In this document: piece by piece, positions 25,811 to 38,018 of the stretch
Position numbering within the stretch: position 1 is the stretch's first letter
How the letters are laid out: each line of letters starts with the position of its first letter
Assembly: GCA_964247055.1 (NCBI GenBank)
Contig: OZ176051.1
Coordinates: 14,074,001-14,138,000 of the forward strand
From: Paragordius varius
Taxonomy: Eukaryota; Nematomorpha
Reading direction: 5' to 3'
Length of the DNA: 64,000 nucleotides
Made by a program: the position numbers and the translations under genes
The notes under the pieces: generated by a model
Told to the model about the DNA's origin: nothing
The model's input: the letters and a program-made list of their open reading frames with translations, nothing else
Databases searched by the model: none

Positions 25811-26320
25811 TTTAATTTAAAAATATTATTATCTGATAACATTACCTAGCATATAAAAATTTCGTAAAATTTTCGAATTTTTGAGTTTCTAGCTTTAACC
25901 CAATAATTTAATTTAGCATTTAATTGTGATTTTTTGATATGGAAAAATTCAAAAGTTTACATTTTTTTTTAATTTCTAAGGCTTAAAATAAGCATCATGA
26001 TTGTAAAACTTTCATTAATCAGAGTATATAACTTACATCAAGATATTTATCTGCGAACCCTATTTTGCAAATAAGATATTCATTTAAAAAACTATTATTA
26101 CAATATATCAAAAACAAATTTAAAAAGCCTATTATTAGTCCCAATAGCTTAATTTTTGGCCAACTTCAAAATGGGCTAAATTATTCTTTTTATTTAAGTA
26201 ATATAATGAATATGACAAATTTTTTAATAAATTAGATCAAATTTAATTGTTTTAGATAAAAATAAATTTAACGATTAATTATATTTGAGTTTGTGTGATA
26301 AAGACTTAAATATAATTTAG
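25811..26320. other. AT-rich non-coding stretch
   Basis: No coding or repeat structure was recognised here before the hairpin at 26321. Confidence 0.35.
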
Positions 26321-26437
26321 TTATTATATATGGAATAATTCAGCAAAAATAATATAAATATATTATAATATTTCGATTACTACAAGTAATCTTTGTATAT
26401 TTATATTATTTTTGCTGAATTATTCCATATATAATAA
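26321..26437. repeat. Perfect 42-bp inverted repeat (hairpin)
   Basis: Bases 26321-26362 and 26396-26437 are exact reverse complements over 42 positions, with a 33-base loop. The arms contain GGAATAATTCAGCAAAAATA and its complement. It lies just past the stop codon of gene copy 1 (minus strand), in its probable 3' UTR or immediate downstream region. It could be a young MITE or a structured RNA element. Confidence 0.85.
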
Positions 26438-26473
26438 TACAATCACACTTCAGCGTAAACAATATCCAATAAT

Positions 26474-27472
26474 TTAGTTCTTTAACGTTTGTCTTCTTCT
26501 TTGCCGTGTTGTAGTTCGTCCTAAAATAGAATTGTGATATAATATATTTATAATACATATTTAGTGTAAATTATATTATATTAAGTCTGTATTTGTACTT
26601 TATAAAGAAATTGTTATTTATTTATGTAATAAACGGCTGATTGTTCTAGAGTTTACTTTTTGGGAGTTGAGTTCTTTTTTTACCAGGCGTTCTTCTACGA
26701 GTTGTTTGCTGAGGCGTTCTTGTTCTCATACGTTGAGTTCTCCGCATTGTGGTTCTTTTGCTGTTTTTTCTAGTATTTCTTCTAGTTCTAGCTCTGGTAC
26801 TAAATAATCTCGTAAAACGGGCCCTTGATACGATTCTTGTAACTGAATAAACATAAAAATATTTTATTTAATCCTAAAAATTTAGTAAATGGTATCTTAG
26901 GTGATAATTGAATTCTATTTTCAATTAATGTATAATAGATACCTTTTGGCATGGTCATTGTAACGGGCGGTTGTGTTGGCATTGTTCGCACAGGATTAGT
27001 GCCAGTAGGGCTAGTCAATATAGGAGTGCTTGACAGGACATTAGTTGTCATTGCAGAGGTAAAAGGGGATGTTCTTGATGTCGCAGCTTGGCTTGTTGGG
27101 GTTGACGGAGTTGTTGGAGTCGTAGATGGGGTAGAAGGCGTAGAAGGTGTTGAAGGCGTAGTCGGTGTAGTCGGGGGGAGACTAGATCCTGTATTACAAT
27201 TACAGTTAATTAAATTCAGACAAAATGTGTAAGAGAAATAAATTCTTAAAGAAAGACAACCAATAGAGATATAATATGAAAGTGCGGTTGCCTCTTCCTT
27301 TTGTCTTATAGTTTCGTTTGGTCTGTATAATTTCGTTTTTTTATCAATATACACTATTTATTAATATGAGTAGTTCCGTTAAGCAAGACATATAGACGGT
27401 GATAATATCTAATTTTTTTAGCTAAATCTAAAATTCATATTAAAGAATTATTCGCCACTTTTTAAGCGGTGG

Positions 27473-27512
<40 letters not shown>

Positions 27513-28291
27513 TCAAGGTAATAAGGTAGTGTACAAATAATAAATAATATTGATTCGCTTTTAAATTAATAAAAGCTAGTTTTCATTATTCATTTTCTCC
27601 ATATATTAATAATTGCAAAGTTAGGTTCTGTTCATTCGAATTCATTTGTAATTATATTATGTATTTAATGTAAATGCCATGTAGAGTTATTAGCCATAAA
27701 TTTCCCTATTTGAGTGAGCCATGTGCCGACAGATTCCCATATGTCCTCCTATATATATCTAAGATGTTGAGGTTTTCTTGAATTTTATAGCTATTAACCC
27801 ATAAAAAATTTTATTCATAGGCAGGTTATTTTATCCATTTAAGCCGGTGCTTTACTATATTTCAACTCAAAAATTCGCATGGCTCTGAGTCCCCAAACAG
27901 AAATTTGAGAATGCGATTGGTATACAATTAATCACATCAAAACATTCAAAGTAATACTGCATCTCTTAGTTGCGCCTATATTAATTGTTTTAATAGAAAA
28001 CATGGTAACAATTGACCATATCACGGTAATGGCATTGCCAAGGTACTTTAACCTACACTGGATATGAATCATTGGGACCAAAATTGTAATATATACAAAA
28101 TATATCCAAAAAAAGCTGATAGAAAAGAAATATACCTGAGCATGTAGCACATCCTGAGAAATCAACATCGTATATGTATCCTGGAGCACAAATAGGAGAG
28201 CCGCAGTCATTAGTTGAACTACAAGAGCAATTGCATAATGTAATGTCATAAGTGTCACAATATGCTGTGCATGTTTGTGTGCATTCCAATG
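26474..28291 (-). CDS. Cys-rich / mucin-like / Arg-rich protein, copy 1 (5' exon missing)
   Basis: I do not recognise this family. Four coding exons on the minus strand: 28291-28136, 27188-26943, 26842-26657 and 26520-26474, all in phase 1. Exon A (51 codons) has ten cysteines spaced C-3-C-3-C-7-C-1-C-1-C-5-C-4-C-12-C-2-C, starting CTQTCTAYC. Exon B (82 codons) is Thr/Ser/Pro-rich (TTPTTPSTPSTPSTPS) and ends in PKG, as expected of an O-glycosylated extracellular stalk. Exon C (about 62 codons) is dense in Arg and Thr (MRRTQRMRTRTPQQ), and exon D adds RRTTTRQRRRQTLKN before the stop. Frames stay open throughout. If the 133-base last intron is kept, translation stops at 26646 instead. The disulfide-rich head and mucin stalk suggest a secreted or surface protein. 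The first exon, expected to carry a signal peptide, was not found. Confidence 0.72.
27474..27509. repeat. (AT)n microsatellite in the first visible intron of copy 1
   Basis: A TA run of about 36 bases between the mucin-like and Cys-rich exons. Confidence 0.9.
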
Positions 28292-30239
28292 CTAATTGTA
28301 TTTAAGAAAAATATTCAAATGGGTTATTTCCAATTTAACAATTTTGAGAACCAATAATTAGCGTAAAAAATAAATCGATAGCCAGAATTTATTAATTAGC
28401 CAATATGTCATACGTCCTCATTAAATTTAAATGCCAATAAATGTTACACATGCTTTACAAAACTTTATTAAGTTGGAGTGCAACTAATTGAATATATTCA
28501 TTAAAGTTAAATAAATAGTTGGGTATTTTATTATAAATTGAAAATTTATTTTATGGATTATTCATATTCTCAATTAGCATTCAAATATCTTTTTTCCTTT
28601 TGGAAATACAAAAATCAAAATTTTGTCAATGTCAATAACGGGGAGGAGCTGGCCTTCATGCCATTTTAATTGAAACCATTTATTATGCGGGGATTTGGCC
28701 TTTACTGGGTTTTATAGTACTAGAATAATGATTATTTGTTATAGGACTGCAATAAAATTAATATGGTCGCATTCGCAAACATGCTTGAAAAGTACCTTCC
28801 GGTCGGTCTTCTGAGGGAATTGCTTTAGCCAACATTTTTATTGCCCATAAACGTATATATTTAGAGAGAGAGAAGCTGTTTTTTAGGCTTTACCGGATTC
28901 AACCGGTAAATAATTATGAATGCATGCCATGACTATGATCGTTTTTAGATATTTTAATCATATATTTATCATTGGATTTATATCTCAATAATGCTACGGA
29001 TTACGAGTAGCCAAAACATTCGCCGATTTTATCAACTTACTTTATATTGGGTGATGTGAATGCTTTTGACCATAAATGAGTGCATGGAACCTATTATTTT
29101 ATGATTGATTTATAAACATTTAGGATTATTTTAGCTAAGTTTACGTAATCAATCATTAGAACTTTATATTGCTATAATAATACTTTTTTCGGTCTACCTT
29201 ATAAATTTTATAGAGTTTACTATCCAATAAAAAGTTCCGCTATTTGTATGCAATAAACCACAACTCTTCACTGTGTTTTGTAGTTTCGTTAACTAAATAA
29301 TTCCAATCCAAATTGAAATAATTTTATGTTAAAGCATTATCAATTTAAAATCAGCTATATATTGTACTATCATGATGGAGTCAAACAATAAAAAAATTGA
29401 AAATTAAGACGATTACGCAATTATTGAAAATATTATACTGTATCCCTATCATTAACTAATATTCTTTATTTTATGTTAAAAATAACCCAAACTTTCAATT
29501 ACACAACTTATTTGTTAATAATTTTCGACTCGCTCTATCACAGGATATTATATATCGGTTGTATCATTTTTTAACTCAATGGGTAAAATCTAAAATTTGA
29601 ATTCAACATTTGGTAAAACTTTGAGAATAAGAAAATTTTATTTTTTGATTAAATTCAATATTTTCAGATATAGAACATTGATTTATTAGTGATCAAACTT
29701 AACTTATTGGCATACGAGTTTTCAATTCAACTCTTATAAGGCTATAGAACAGAAATCCTATAAATGTTTTGCGGGGCATTTTAAATATGGGTTATTTTTT
29801 ATTTTTTAAAACATAGACAGTGAAACGAATGGCAAAGATATTAAGTTTAGACGACTGTTTTAATACATATTAATTTCTTTGATGTGAGTAAATTTTTAAA
29901 CGGATAATGTCCTGGTTTTTGCAGCATGTTTAACACTCTGCCATCTATAGTGCAACGAAATTTTTTTATTTGAATTCAAAATATTTTTTGCTCCTTTACA
30001 TGGATCATCATTATAAGCAGATATTAATAAATAAAACAGCGTTAATTTCGACCTTTAGAAAAACAAATATATTTAAATCATTTTTTAGGGAATATAATTT
30101 AAATTATTAATATAAAGATAAGCCATAAATAAACCTTAAAAATATAATGCATTTATCATTTATTAGTTGGATATTTTTCTAATACCCTTATTATCAGCGG
30201 TATAGATAATATTTGATTTTTTTATTGAAAATTACTTTT
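28292..30239. other. Non-coding region upstream of copy 1
   Basis: The missing first exon of copy 1 should lie here or further right, on the minus strand. I looked for an ATG with a hydrophobic run ending at a phase-1 donor and found none convincing. Confidence 0.4.
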
Positions 30240-30430
30240 ATAAATATTTGAAGTTAAAAGTAGTAAAATTACTTTTTCGCCCAAACATCATTCCATCGTA
30301 GCTAGTTTTCATAGGTAAGCTTATCCATATAACTATTAATAAGTGCCGTACATAAATCATTGAAAAATGTAAATTTTGATAATTATAAAAATAAAATAAA
30401 AAAAAACAATTTTTTCCTTAAATTTTTTGG
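30240..30430 (-). repeat. Dispersed repeat R, inverted copy
   Basis: TTTTCGCCCAAACATCATTCCATCGTAGCTAG is the reverse complement of the landmark in the copies at 34660-34930 and 45270-45545. The match continues over a TATAAGCTTATCC-like stretch. It is non-coding. Confidence 0.6.
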
Positions 30431-30730
30431 ACACAAATCTAATTATTTTGCCAATATAGTATCTTATGACCTACTGTTTATTTTAGCGTTAAGGCATCAA
30501 TCATATATATCAACACAAACAGTAAAAAACATCAAGGTTAAGTTGTGCCTTAAGCATTTAGTAATCAATTAATAATAGTAAAAATAGGTACATATTATTT
30601 CTTGATTTTTTGATATCATATATTACAAATAATTTCTTGTTATTTGTTTTAGCCAATCGATTATATTAAACTAAATATTAAATATTAGATTGGTAAAGAT
30701 TTTGTATGCTTCCTTAAAAAATACATAAAG

Positions 30731-30766
<36 letters not shown>

Positions 30767-31844
30767 CCAAATTAGTAGCACTATACATCCATTTTCTTTA
30801 AATTAAATATCCCAAATAAAATAATATTATCCAAGTAAATCAGGTATTAAGTCCATATTATAAATAATTGGATGTTTTTTGTGTTAAGCTATTGTTATAA
30901 TCTGAAAGATATACTTTGTTTTTATATCATAATTTTCTGTGTTACATGCAAATGTGAAATACATACCTTGGTTGTATATCATATCACCGTTATTTGAATT
31001 GTATTATTTTCATATTTTTTGTGTACTATGTAAATATTATATCCTTTGTTACTTGAAATTTTATTGATATAATGCAAATTATGTACAACTAAAATTAGTA
31101 TATATAAACCCCAAAAACACCGAATAAATTCATTTCACATTTCTTATATTATCTCCTCATCTTTACAAGATAACAGCTATGCATCTGTTAGCGTTTAATT
31201 TCTAATCATTTTTTGTCATCTCCATCTTCTGCTATACATTGTTATATCCTAACTTCTCTGATAATAGTTGAAATTGTCTTTTGAGTAATGTGCTATATTT
31301 TGTTTATGGGTGGCATGCATCCCTGCTTCAAACATGTATAATCTTAAATTTGTCTAGCTCCCCAACAGTAATTAAAGAAGCATTTTTATAGATGCACATA
31401 TATTTTTTCTGATCGGCCATATGAATTGCATTATTGGTGAGTGCGATTGCACTTTATTGTATAGAGACCTATATCAGTGGTAATTTTTAAAAGGGATTTT
31501 AGGTAATTTTTTTTACCTAATCTGTCCATATATTTATTATATATCATATGTAGTATACCTGTTTTTTAGGTAAAAACATCCAATTTTGAAAGGAGATTAA
31601 TTATATATATCACAATGGCGTATACACATTACGCCCATTTCTCATATAATATATTGATTCCATCACACAAAAACCGATTGTCTTTTGCGGTAATCTTTGT
31701 TAAGCTTATTCCAACGTTTTAAAATAAGGCTGCATTGTGAGGGTGACCTTTGATGCGAAGTTGTATGAGTCAAATGATAAAATCACGAAATTTGGAAGCG
31801 GAAAAATATATCGTTTTTAAGGTGTATTTCATTAGGTTTGCTGT
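30431..31844. other. AT-rich non-coding stretch
   Basis: It holds an (AT)n run at 30735-30765 and a TATATAAA box near 31103 followed by AATAAA. That pairing recalls the inside of an LTR, but no second copy or end repeats were seen, so no element is called. Confidence 0.35.
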
Positions 31845-32392
31845 GCGAGACAATTCGTAATTGCGTGTAAATTTGGTATAAAACGTTTTTAAAAATTAAT
31901 GATTTCTAAAAAATCGGATTTCGGTTATATTTGATGACGGACATTTTAAATGGCTAATTTTTGATTGGTTTAAATACCTTCAACAATGAACTTCACCTTG
32001 TAAATTGTGATAGGAGTCGCTCCTTGCACAATCGGATTGCGGCTTGTCTGCTTCACAGTGTTTTATCACTCATCTTTTTTAGCATTTAATACTAACACCT
32101 CTTTTATATTAAAACATTTCCAACCAATCCCAAGAGTTAGTCTATACATCTTTGAGTCTTTGAAGCGGAGGTTATGATGAGTTTTCGGTATCTTGTGGGT
32201 AGTAATATCAAGAAAGTGACGATTAGTAAATAAGGAACTGTGAATAGGCGTCTTTTAATTTCAAAGTCAAAAATATCACCTCCCTACCTTAGTCATTAAA
32301 ATTAAAAATATGACGAATGGATTAAAAATATAATATTTATTGGCATTATTTCGTGCACGGCCCTTGAGATAAGAAAATTTATATTTACCATT
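31845..32392 (-). repeat. Dispersed repeat G, copy 2
   Basis: Reverse complement of 22260-22790 with many small differences. The GGGCCGTGCACGAAATAATG end lies near 32365. Confidence 0.6.
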
Positions 32393-32754
32393 TCTAAATT
32401 TTTGTGAGTATCACTGCATAAAATGAAGAAAAGAATATAAATGTTTTAAAATTAAATTACTATTAAATAGTAATATAAATCAATAAAAATTATAATAATG
32501 TATTTTTCAATAATACAACGATAAAAATTTATCCATCATTACTAAAATTAAATGAATAATTAATAAAAGCCTGAAATGAAAATAATTTTTGAAAAAAATT
32601 TTGTTGAAATGCGTTTGAAGTTTTTTAGATTAGGTATAATATAAATTATAATAAACTTGTTAAAAATGATGATAGCATCTTTATTTTTACTATAAATATT
32701 CTAACATTATTTTGTTGAATGGAAAATGTCAACTAATTTTTTGAAAAACTTTAC

Positions 32755-32940
32755 AGATATGTTATTAAACAAATTATATCACTAGTTTGCTACATAATTT
32801 GGCTTAATAGCATTTTTTATTTAATTTATTCTGATAAAAAAAATTTCAGGTATCATATAAACTTAAAACAGCAAAAATAATGCCAATCTATTATTTTATT
32901 TTAGTATGAGATATTTTACATGCTTAGGCAAAATTTTAAA
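32755..32940 (-). repeat. Inverted partner of 18430-18600
   Basis: Shared core ACTAGTTTGCTACATAATTTGG and the following AT tract match 18530-18590 in reverse complement. It directly adjoins the repeat that hosts the hAT at 33056. Confidence 0.45.
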
Positions 32941-33055
32941 AAAAATCATTATTTATATATATATATATAAAGTTTACAATTGGTAAAACCTATTACTTAA
33001 GGGACCTTGATACCTTTTGGAAGCTAAAACATTTGATTTATGGAACATTATAAAC

Positions 33056-34659
33056 CAGGGCTTCTTAAACTTTGTAATTCCGGACCCCATTTATGAATGC
33101 GAATTTCTTAACGACCCCAAATATAAAAGAAAAATAAATTAATATTCTTTGATGATATATTTATTAGGTAACAATATACATATCCATATGAAAATATATA
33201 AATTTAGAATTCGTTTTGAAACATATAAAAATCTGAAATTAAAATTTGAATAAAATGTTATAGAAATGTTATTATAGCTTCAAAAACAAAAGTGGATTAT
33301 GCCGTGTTAATTTCTCCATATTCAAGTTGCGTGGTAAATATTTACATTAAAAATTAATGAGATGGGTGTGCCTGTTTTTTATTGCATATATCAAATCTTG
33401 TAATGTTTGAAAATGCGGGACTTAAGACCTCTTCAACATTTTTTATCGCTGAACTATATTGTGATTCATAAATATGTGGTGTTGAATGGCCGAAGTACAT
33501 TTAACGCCATATCGGCGATTGTGGGAAATTCAGTTCTAGTTCCGATCCAGAATTAAGTCAATTGGGAATTGTATTGAGTTTGAGTCACACTAAAGCTCAA
33601 CAAATTCGCTTGAGCTTTAAATGACAGATGATCAATCTCACTTAAGCCAATCGAAAACGGCTTTGAATCCAAATTTTTTGTCAATCAATATTTAATATAA
33701 AATATTTCCGGAACTGTATTTCTAGCGCTTTTAAGTGATCTACAATAGTTTTTGCAATGAAATTTACTACAATTTTCTTAATTATAAAATTGTCGACACT
33801 GGAAAACATTTCGGATGAATTTTTTCGACCCTACTTTTTCAAATGCTATTTTTTATAAAACTTTCTATTTTATCGTTTGAAGTAAATATATCGCAATTTC
33901 CTTGTTGAGACAAATTATGATCGTTTAACTTCGCAAAAATATCTAAAAAATAACCTTGGATAGCCACAAGCCAATTTGAAAAAAAGCAGCAAATTCACAT
34001 TTTCGTTCAGTTAAAAACATTTCGATCTCCTCCTTTAATAACAATAATCTTTTTAAACTCTGACCTCTTGACAACCATCTTACTTCTGCATATAATAACA
34101 AACTTGTGTAATTTGAATCCGTATCCTTACAGAAATTTGAAAATAAGCAACTTTAAAGGGCATGGCTCCTAATAAAATTTATAACCTTACAGATTCTATA
34201 AACTTGTGAAATTATTACCAAATTAATATGTTAGTGCCATACTATTTATTAAAAACACAATAAACAAAAAATCATAAAAAATTAAATTTCTCGGCAACTT
34301 GTATTTTATATAGTATCTTCGCAATAACATTCAAAAATTTTGTTGATAATATTTATCAGGATTATTTCGATTTTAAGAGATTGACAAAAATTAATCTACC
34401 TTTTTTATAAATTTTTATAACATCTTCTGATTCATATTAAATTTATACAAGATATTATAAGGATCGGAATAGAAATGCTGGTATAAATAGTCTATCCGAA
34501 CCAGAAGATTTTATGTTTTACGATGATATTTATCTTTATAACAATAATTATACTAGTTAAAAAACATTTTTTGTTAAATTTTATTTTTATCACTCGCGAC
34601 TCCATAATTTTGCTAGGCGACCCCAAATGGGGTCGCGACCCATAGTTTAAGAACGCCTG
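33056..34659 (-). mobile_element. hAT transposon remnant (ZBED/FAM200-like), 1.6 kb
   Basis: Inverted ends: the left reads CAGGGCTTCTTAAACTTTG, and the right read inward is CAGGCGTTCTTAAACTATGG followed by GTCGCGACCCC. The direct repeat TATAAAC flanks it at 33049-33055 and 34660-34666, seven bases of an expected eight. The minus strand near 33930-34150 reads as transposase (AEVRWLSRGQSLKRLLLLKE), a hallmark of hAT proteins of the ZBED5/FAM200 type. Stops interrupt the frame, so it is inactive. An empty form of the same host repeat exists at about 45270-45380. Confidence 0.83.
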
Positions 34660-34930
34660 TATAAACTATAATTAGGTCATTTGATTATATTTTGGCAAAT
34701 CAGTATAGTTTATATAAAAAATACAATATGAAAAAATACTTTGTTTTTTTGTTTTTATCAAAAAAAATTTATAATATTTTTTAATATCGTCATTTATATG
34801 TATTTACTTTTTAATGGTTTGAATTTGGAACGTTTTAATCGTTGTATATATAAGCCTAGTTGAGAAAAGCAGCCACAATGGGATCATGTTTGGAAGAAAA
34901 AGTAAATTTAAACTTATACTCTGTAAATAA
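34660..34930 (+). repeat. Dispersed repeat R, copy split by the hAT
   Basis: Starts AGGTCATTTGATTATATTTTGG and ends near AGCCACAATGGGATCATGTTTGG. The copy at 45270-45545 has the same order. The piece left of the hAT (32975-33055) belongs to the same repeat. The short open stretch that begins at 34860 overlaps this repeat and is not a gene. Confidence 0.65.
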
Positions 34931-35420
34931 TATTTTTTTTAATTTTTTATTAAAGTTTACCATATATGAATTCGATTGCAATCTGAACGTAAATTTATCG
35001 AAAATTAATAAGGTCAATAATTTAATAACATATAATAAAAATTAAAACACTATGAGACATTTATATCATATTAATATAAATTAATTAGGTAATTTTTGTA
35101 GAATTTATCAGATAATGTATTTTTTAATGAGCGAATTAAATAAATTAAATAATTATGACACAGTACGTACAAAAAATATCTTATAAAAAAATATTTATCC
35201 TAATGATAAAATATAAAAATTCTTATGGTACTTTTGGATATGAGATCTACAAGTCATTTAAAATATTTACAATTTTATAAAGGCTCCATATCGAAAACCG
35301 CATATGCTAGACAATTTTTCTGGGGAAAATATGAATATTTGAATAATCATAGTATGGGCAAGGTAAGATGTGTATAAGCTAATGGACAATATTTTTAATA
35401 TATTTTCTATGAAATCACGT
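34931..35420. other. AT-rich non-coding stretch
   Basis: Nothing beyond base-composition effects was recognised. Confidence 0.35.
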
Positions 35421-35465
35421 ATTATTATTATTATTATTATTCTTATTATTATTATTATTATTATT
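35421..35465. repeat. (TTA)n microsatellite
   Basis: About fifteen ATT/TTA triplets with one C interruption. Confidence 0.92.
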
Positions 35466-35599
35466 AAAAAAGTAAACTTTTAACAGCTGTACAATTTAAA
35501 ATTTGAAAAAATGAGGCTGAATTATCATAAGCCCATACCCATTATCTGTATACGAAGTTACAGCTTAACATAACGACCATAAAAATTTATAGATTAGCA

Positions 35600-37373
35600 C
35601 ACTGGTTCTCACCAACAAATATTCCATAGCTATTTGACACATATGCACAATGAATTTCGATCGCATGTAAATCCAGAAAACTCGTTTTGCACCATTTAGT
35701 TTAAAAATATTTTGATAACAACATTTAATTTGATATTGACCAATAATTTTTGACAAATTTGGCCTCATGACAGGCCCATTTGTACGCCGTCCAATGATCA
35801 ATGCGATTTCTGTATGTATACTAAGATACTTCATTTTTGAATATGCCGTCTCACACGTGTAAGTTGAGGGAAAAACAGTTAGGATAACTTGAGCACATTT
35901 TTTATATATTCATATTTATTTGGCACATGCCAAAACTCAACATATCTTTTTTCTCTATAATTTTCCTTGAATTTAGCCTCCAAATTGGAATGATTGTATA
36001 ATATGCGAATTCTTCAATGATATGAGCCTGATCAAAACCGATATGCTCAAGTTGCTTAATATTGAAATCCATATGCCATGGATTTTCAACGAATTTTATG
36101 CAATTTTTAATATTTCTTAATAGCTGAATTTCATCTCATTAGATAAAAATGTTAAATGATTGTCTTATTAAATTAATCTACGTGGTAATTTTCATATTTC
36201 CTTCATAAGTCGTTTTAAGTGTTGAAAAATACTTGTTTATATATTATTTTCTTAAAAAGCAAATATTTGATTAGCAAATTGGGTTATATTTTGCTCCCTT
36301 GAAAACTTGTATTAAAAATACTATATTTACAAGTAATGTCGCAAAAGGTTAACAAAACACAACATTTATCACTATTAATTCCTTATTAAACTAATAGAAT
36401 TTCATGTCTTAAAACAAAAAATCTATTTATTACTTTGCTAAGGCTCAGACATCTCAGGTGAAAGAATATCTCAAACTCAAGTTATCTTTCAGATATACAC
36501 AACCGTTTTAATTACTGATTGAGTGATTCATTTTTTACATGCGAAACCAAGTTTTGATGATGAATAAAGCAATGAAAGGATAATATTTTGCACATTATAT
36601 TTTAGAAGAAGAATAAATCCTTTGGTTATTCCAATCATAGAGAGACAGCCATCTGTGCAGATTGCAACCATTTTTTTTTTATAGAAATACCATTATTATC
36701 GAAAAAAGTGCTAATTATTTAGGAAAATCTTCTTTTCGTGGTATTAATATAGCGAATTTCATGCGAAGCGAATGATTAGGACAAAGCTATGGACACAATA
36801 GTTTTTTTTATGGTATGATTGCTTAATACTTTTATATGTTTCCCTTCTTTCCTCATTATGTTCTGGTAATTTATAAGAATGATGGATTGTAAAATGTCTT
36901 TCAATATTGTATTTTTTTTATAATTATGTTGTACTTACATATAAGGCAGGTAACAACATTTTTATGTAAAACGACAAGGAATTTTTCTTCTCATTCATTA
37001 TTAGAGTAGCGATATAAAAAACGAAATTTAATGATAGATTCGAAAAATTTTTTATGGGAATTAAAAAAAATGATGCAGGATAGCAATGAAAAGAATTTGT
37101 ATATGCAAGGTTGGGTGAAAGGCTTGCTATTCAAAAAAGGAATGCAATAAAAAATGCAAAGTAGAAAACAAAATAGAATACAACAGAAACGTGTGCCAAA
37201 ATTTTGAAATTATTTTAATGTAGGATAAATTAATAATAAAATGAGCTAAAATTCGTTTATGTGTATTTTAAAAATTCATCAATAAAAAAATAATTTAAGT
37301 ATCAACATGGTCATAAGGCAATTTTAAAGCACTCTTAGGGCCGCATGCGGTCCGCCGGCGGTTAGTACTACTG
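35600..37373 (-). mobile_element. hAT transposon (GTF2IRD2/ZBED5-like), full length with target duplication
   Basis: The left end reads CACTGGTTCTCA and the right end read inward CAGTAGTACTAACCGCCGGCGG. A perfect 8-bp target duplication, GATTAGCA, flanks it at 35592-35599 and 37374-37381. On the minus strand near 36610-36700 the transposase trace MVAICTDGCLSMIG matches the CTDGA-type motif of this hAT group. The element is 1774 bp, which is short for an autonomous copy, and stops interrupt the frame. The open stretch 35565-35834 (-) straddles the element's left boundary and is not a gene. Confidence 0.88.
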
Positions 37374-37381
37374 GATTAGCA

Positions 37382-38018
37382 TAAAAGGATGACACTTAAT
37401 ATTAATTATATTTAACCCTATGTGAAGGTGATTCATACTTTATAAAAATGGTTGCAAGCCAATATTTAATTTTATCTTCTGTAATATATATAAATGCATT
37501 AAATAATTTATCCACTAGTATATTAGCTTAGACCCATATTCACATAAAACAATTTCTATTCCCAATCGCAAAATTATTTCTGAAAGCTGGTGTAGAATCA
37601 TATAACATTCAGGATTAAGTTATCAATGACCTTACTTATTGAATTTATTTTAACAAAAAATATTTTTTAGCATAGGATAAACTGCAAATTATTTTATGAC
37701 TGATGATACTAAATTTAATAATATATAAGAGAAAAATACAGTTTTAATAAAATATACTATAATACGAATTAGTAACCAGACAATGATAGTTTTAATATTA
37801 TCATTATTAATTTCTTAAATTAATCCATTATAATTGACTGTTCCTTGAAATTATCTATATACTTTGTCATTTATAATTATATTATTTTTGTGATGGATAA
37901 AAGAAATTTTAAAGAGAACATATGATTTTAAAATATAGCTCTCAAATTATTTTTTAAGCTAATTATTTATCGAATGTCAAAGTGAAAATAACCCAAGTAT
38001 TTCTTTTGATAAAATTAG
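37382..38018. other. Non-coding region upstream of copy 2
   Basis: It was searched for a leader exon. A short hydrophobic frame at about 37449 (MVASQYLILSS) is followed by a GT, but in phase 0, which does not fit the phase-1 acceptor of copy 2. Confidence 0.35.

Noticed and set aside
26951-27232. 93-codon minus-complement (plus-strand) frame rich in Val/Gly across the Thr/Pro exon
   Set aside because: It is the antisense of the Thr/Pro coding repeat. The same kind of antisense frame appears over copy 3, and splice signals support only the Thr/Pro frame.
31095-31200. TATA box plus AATAAA as a possible LTR
   Set aside because: No TG...CA borders, target duplication or second copy was found.
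37449-37530. Possible signal-peptide exon for copy 2 (MVASQYLILSS)
   Set aside because: The following GT is in phase 0, while the Cys exon needs a phase-1 donor, and no equivalent was found by copies 1 or 3.
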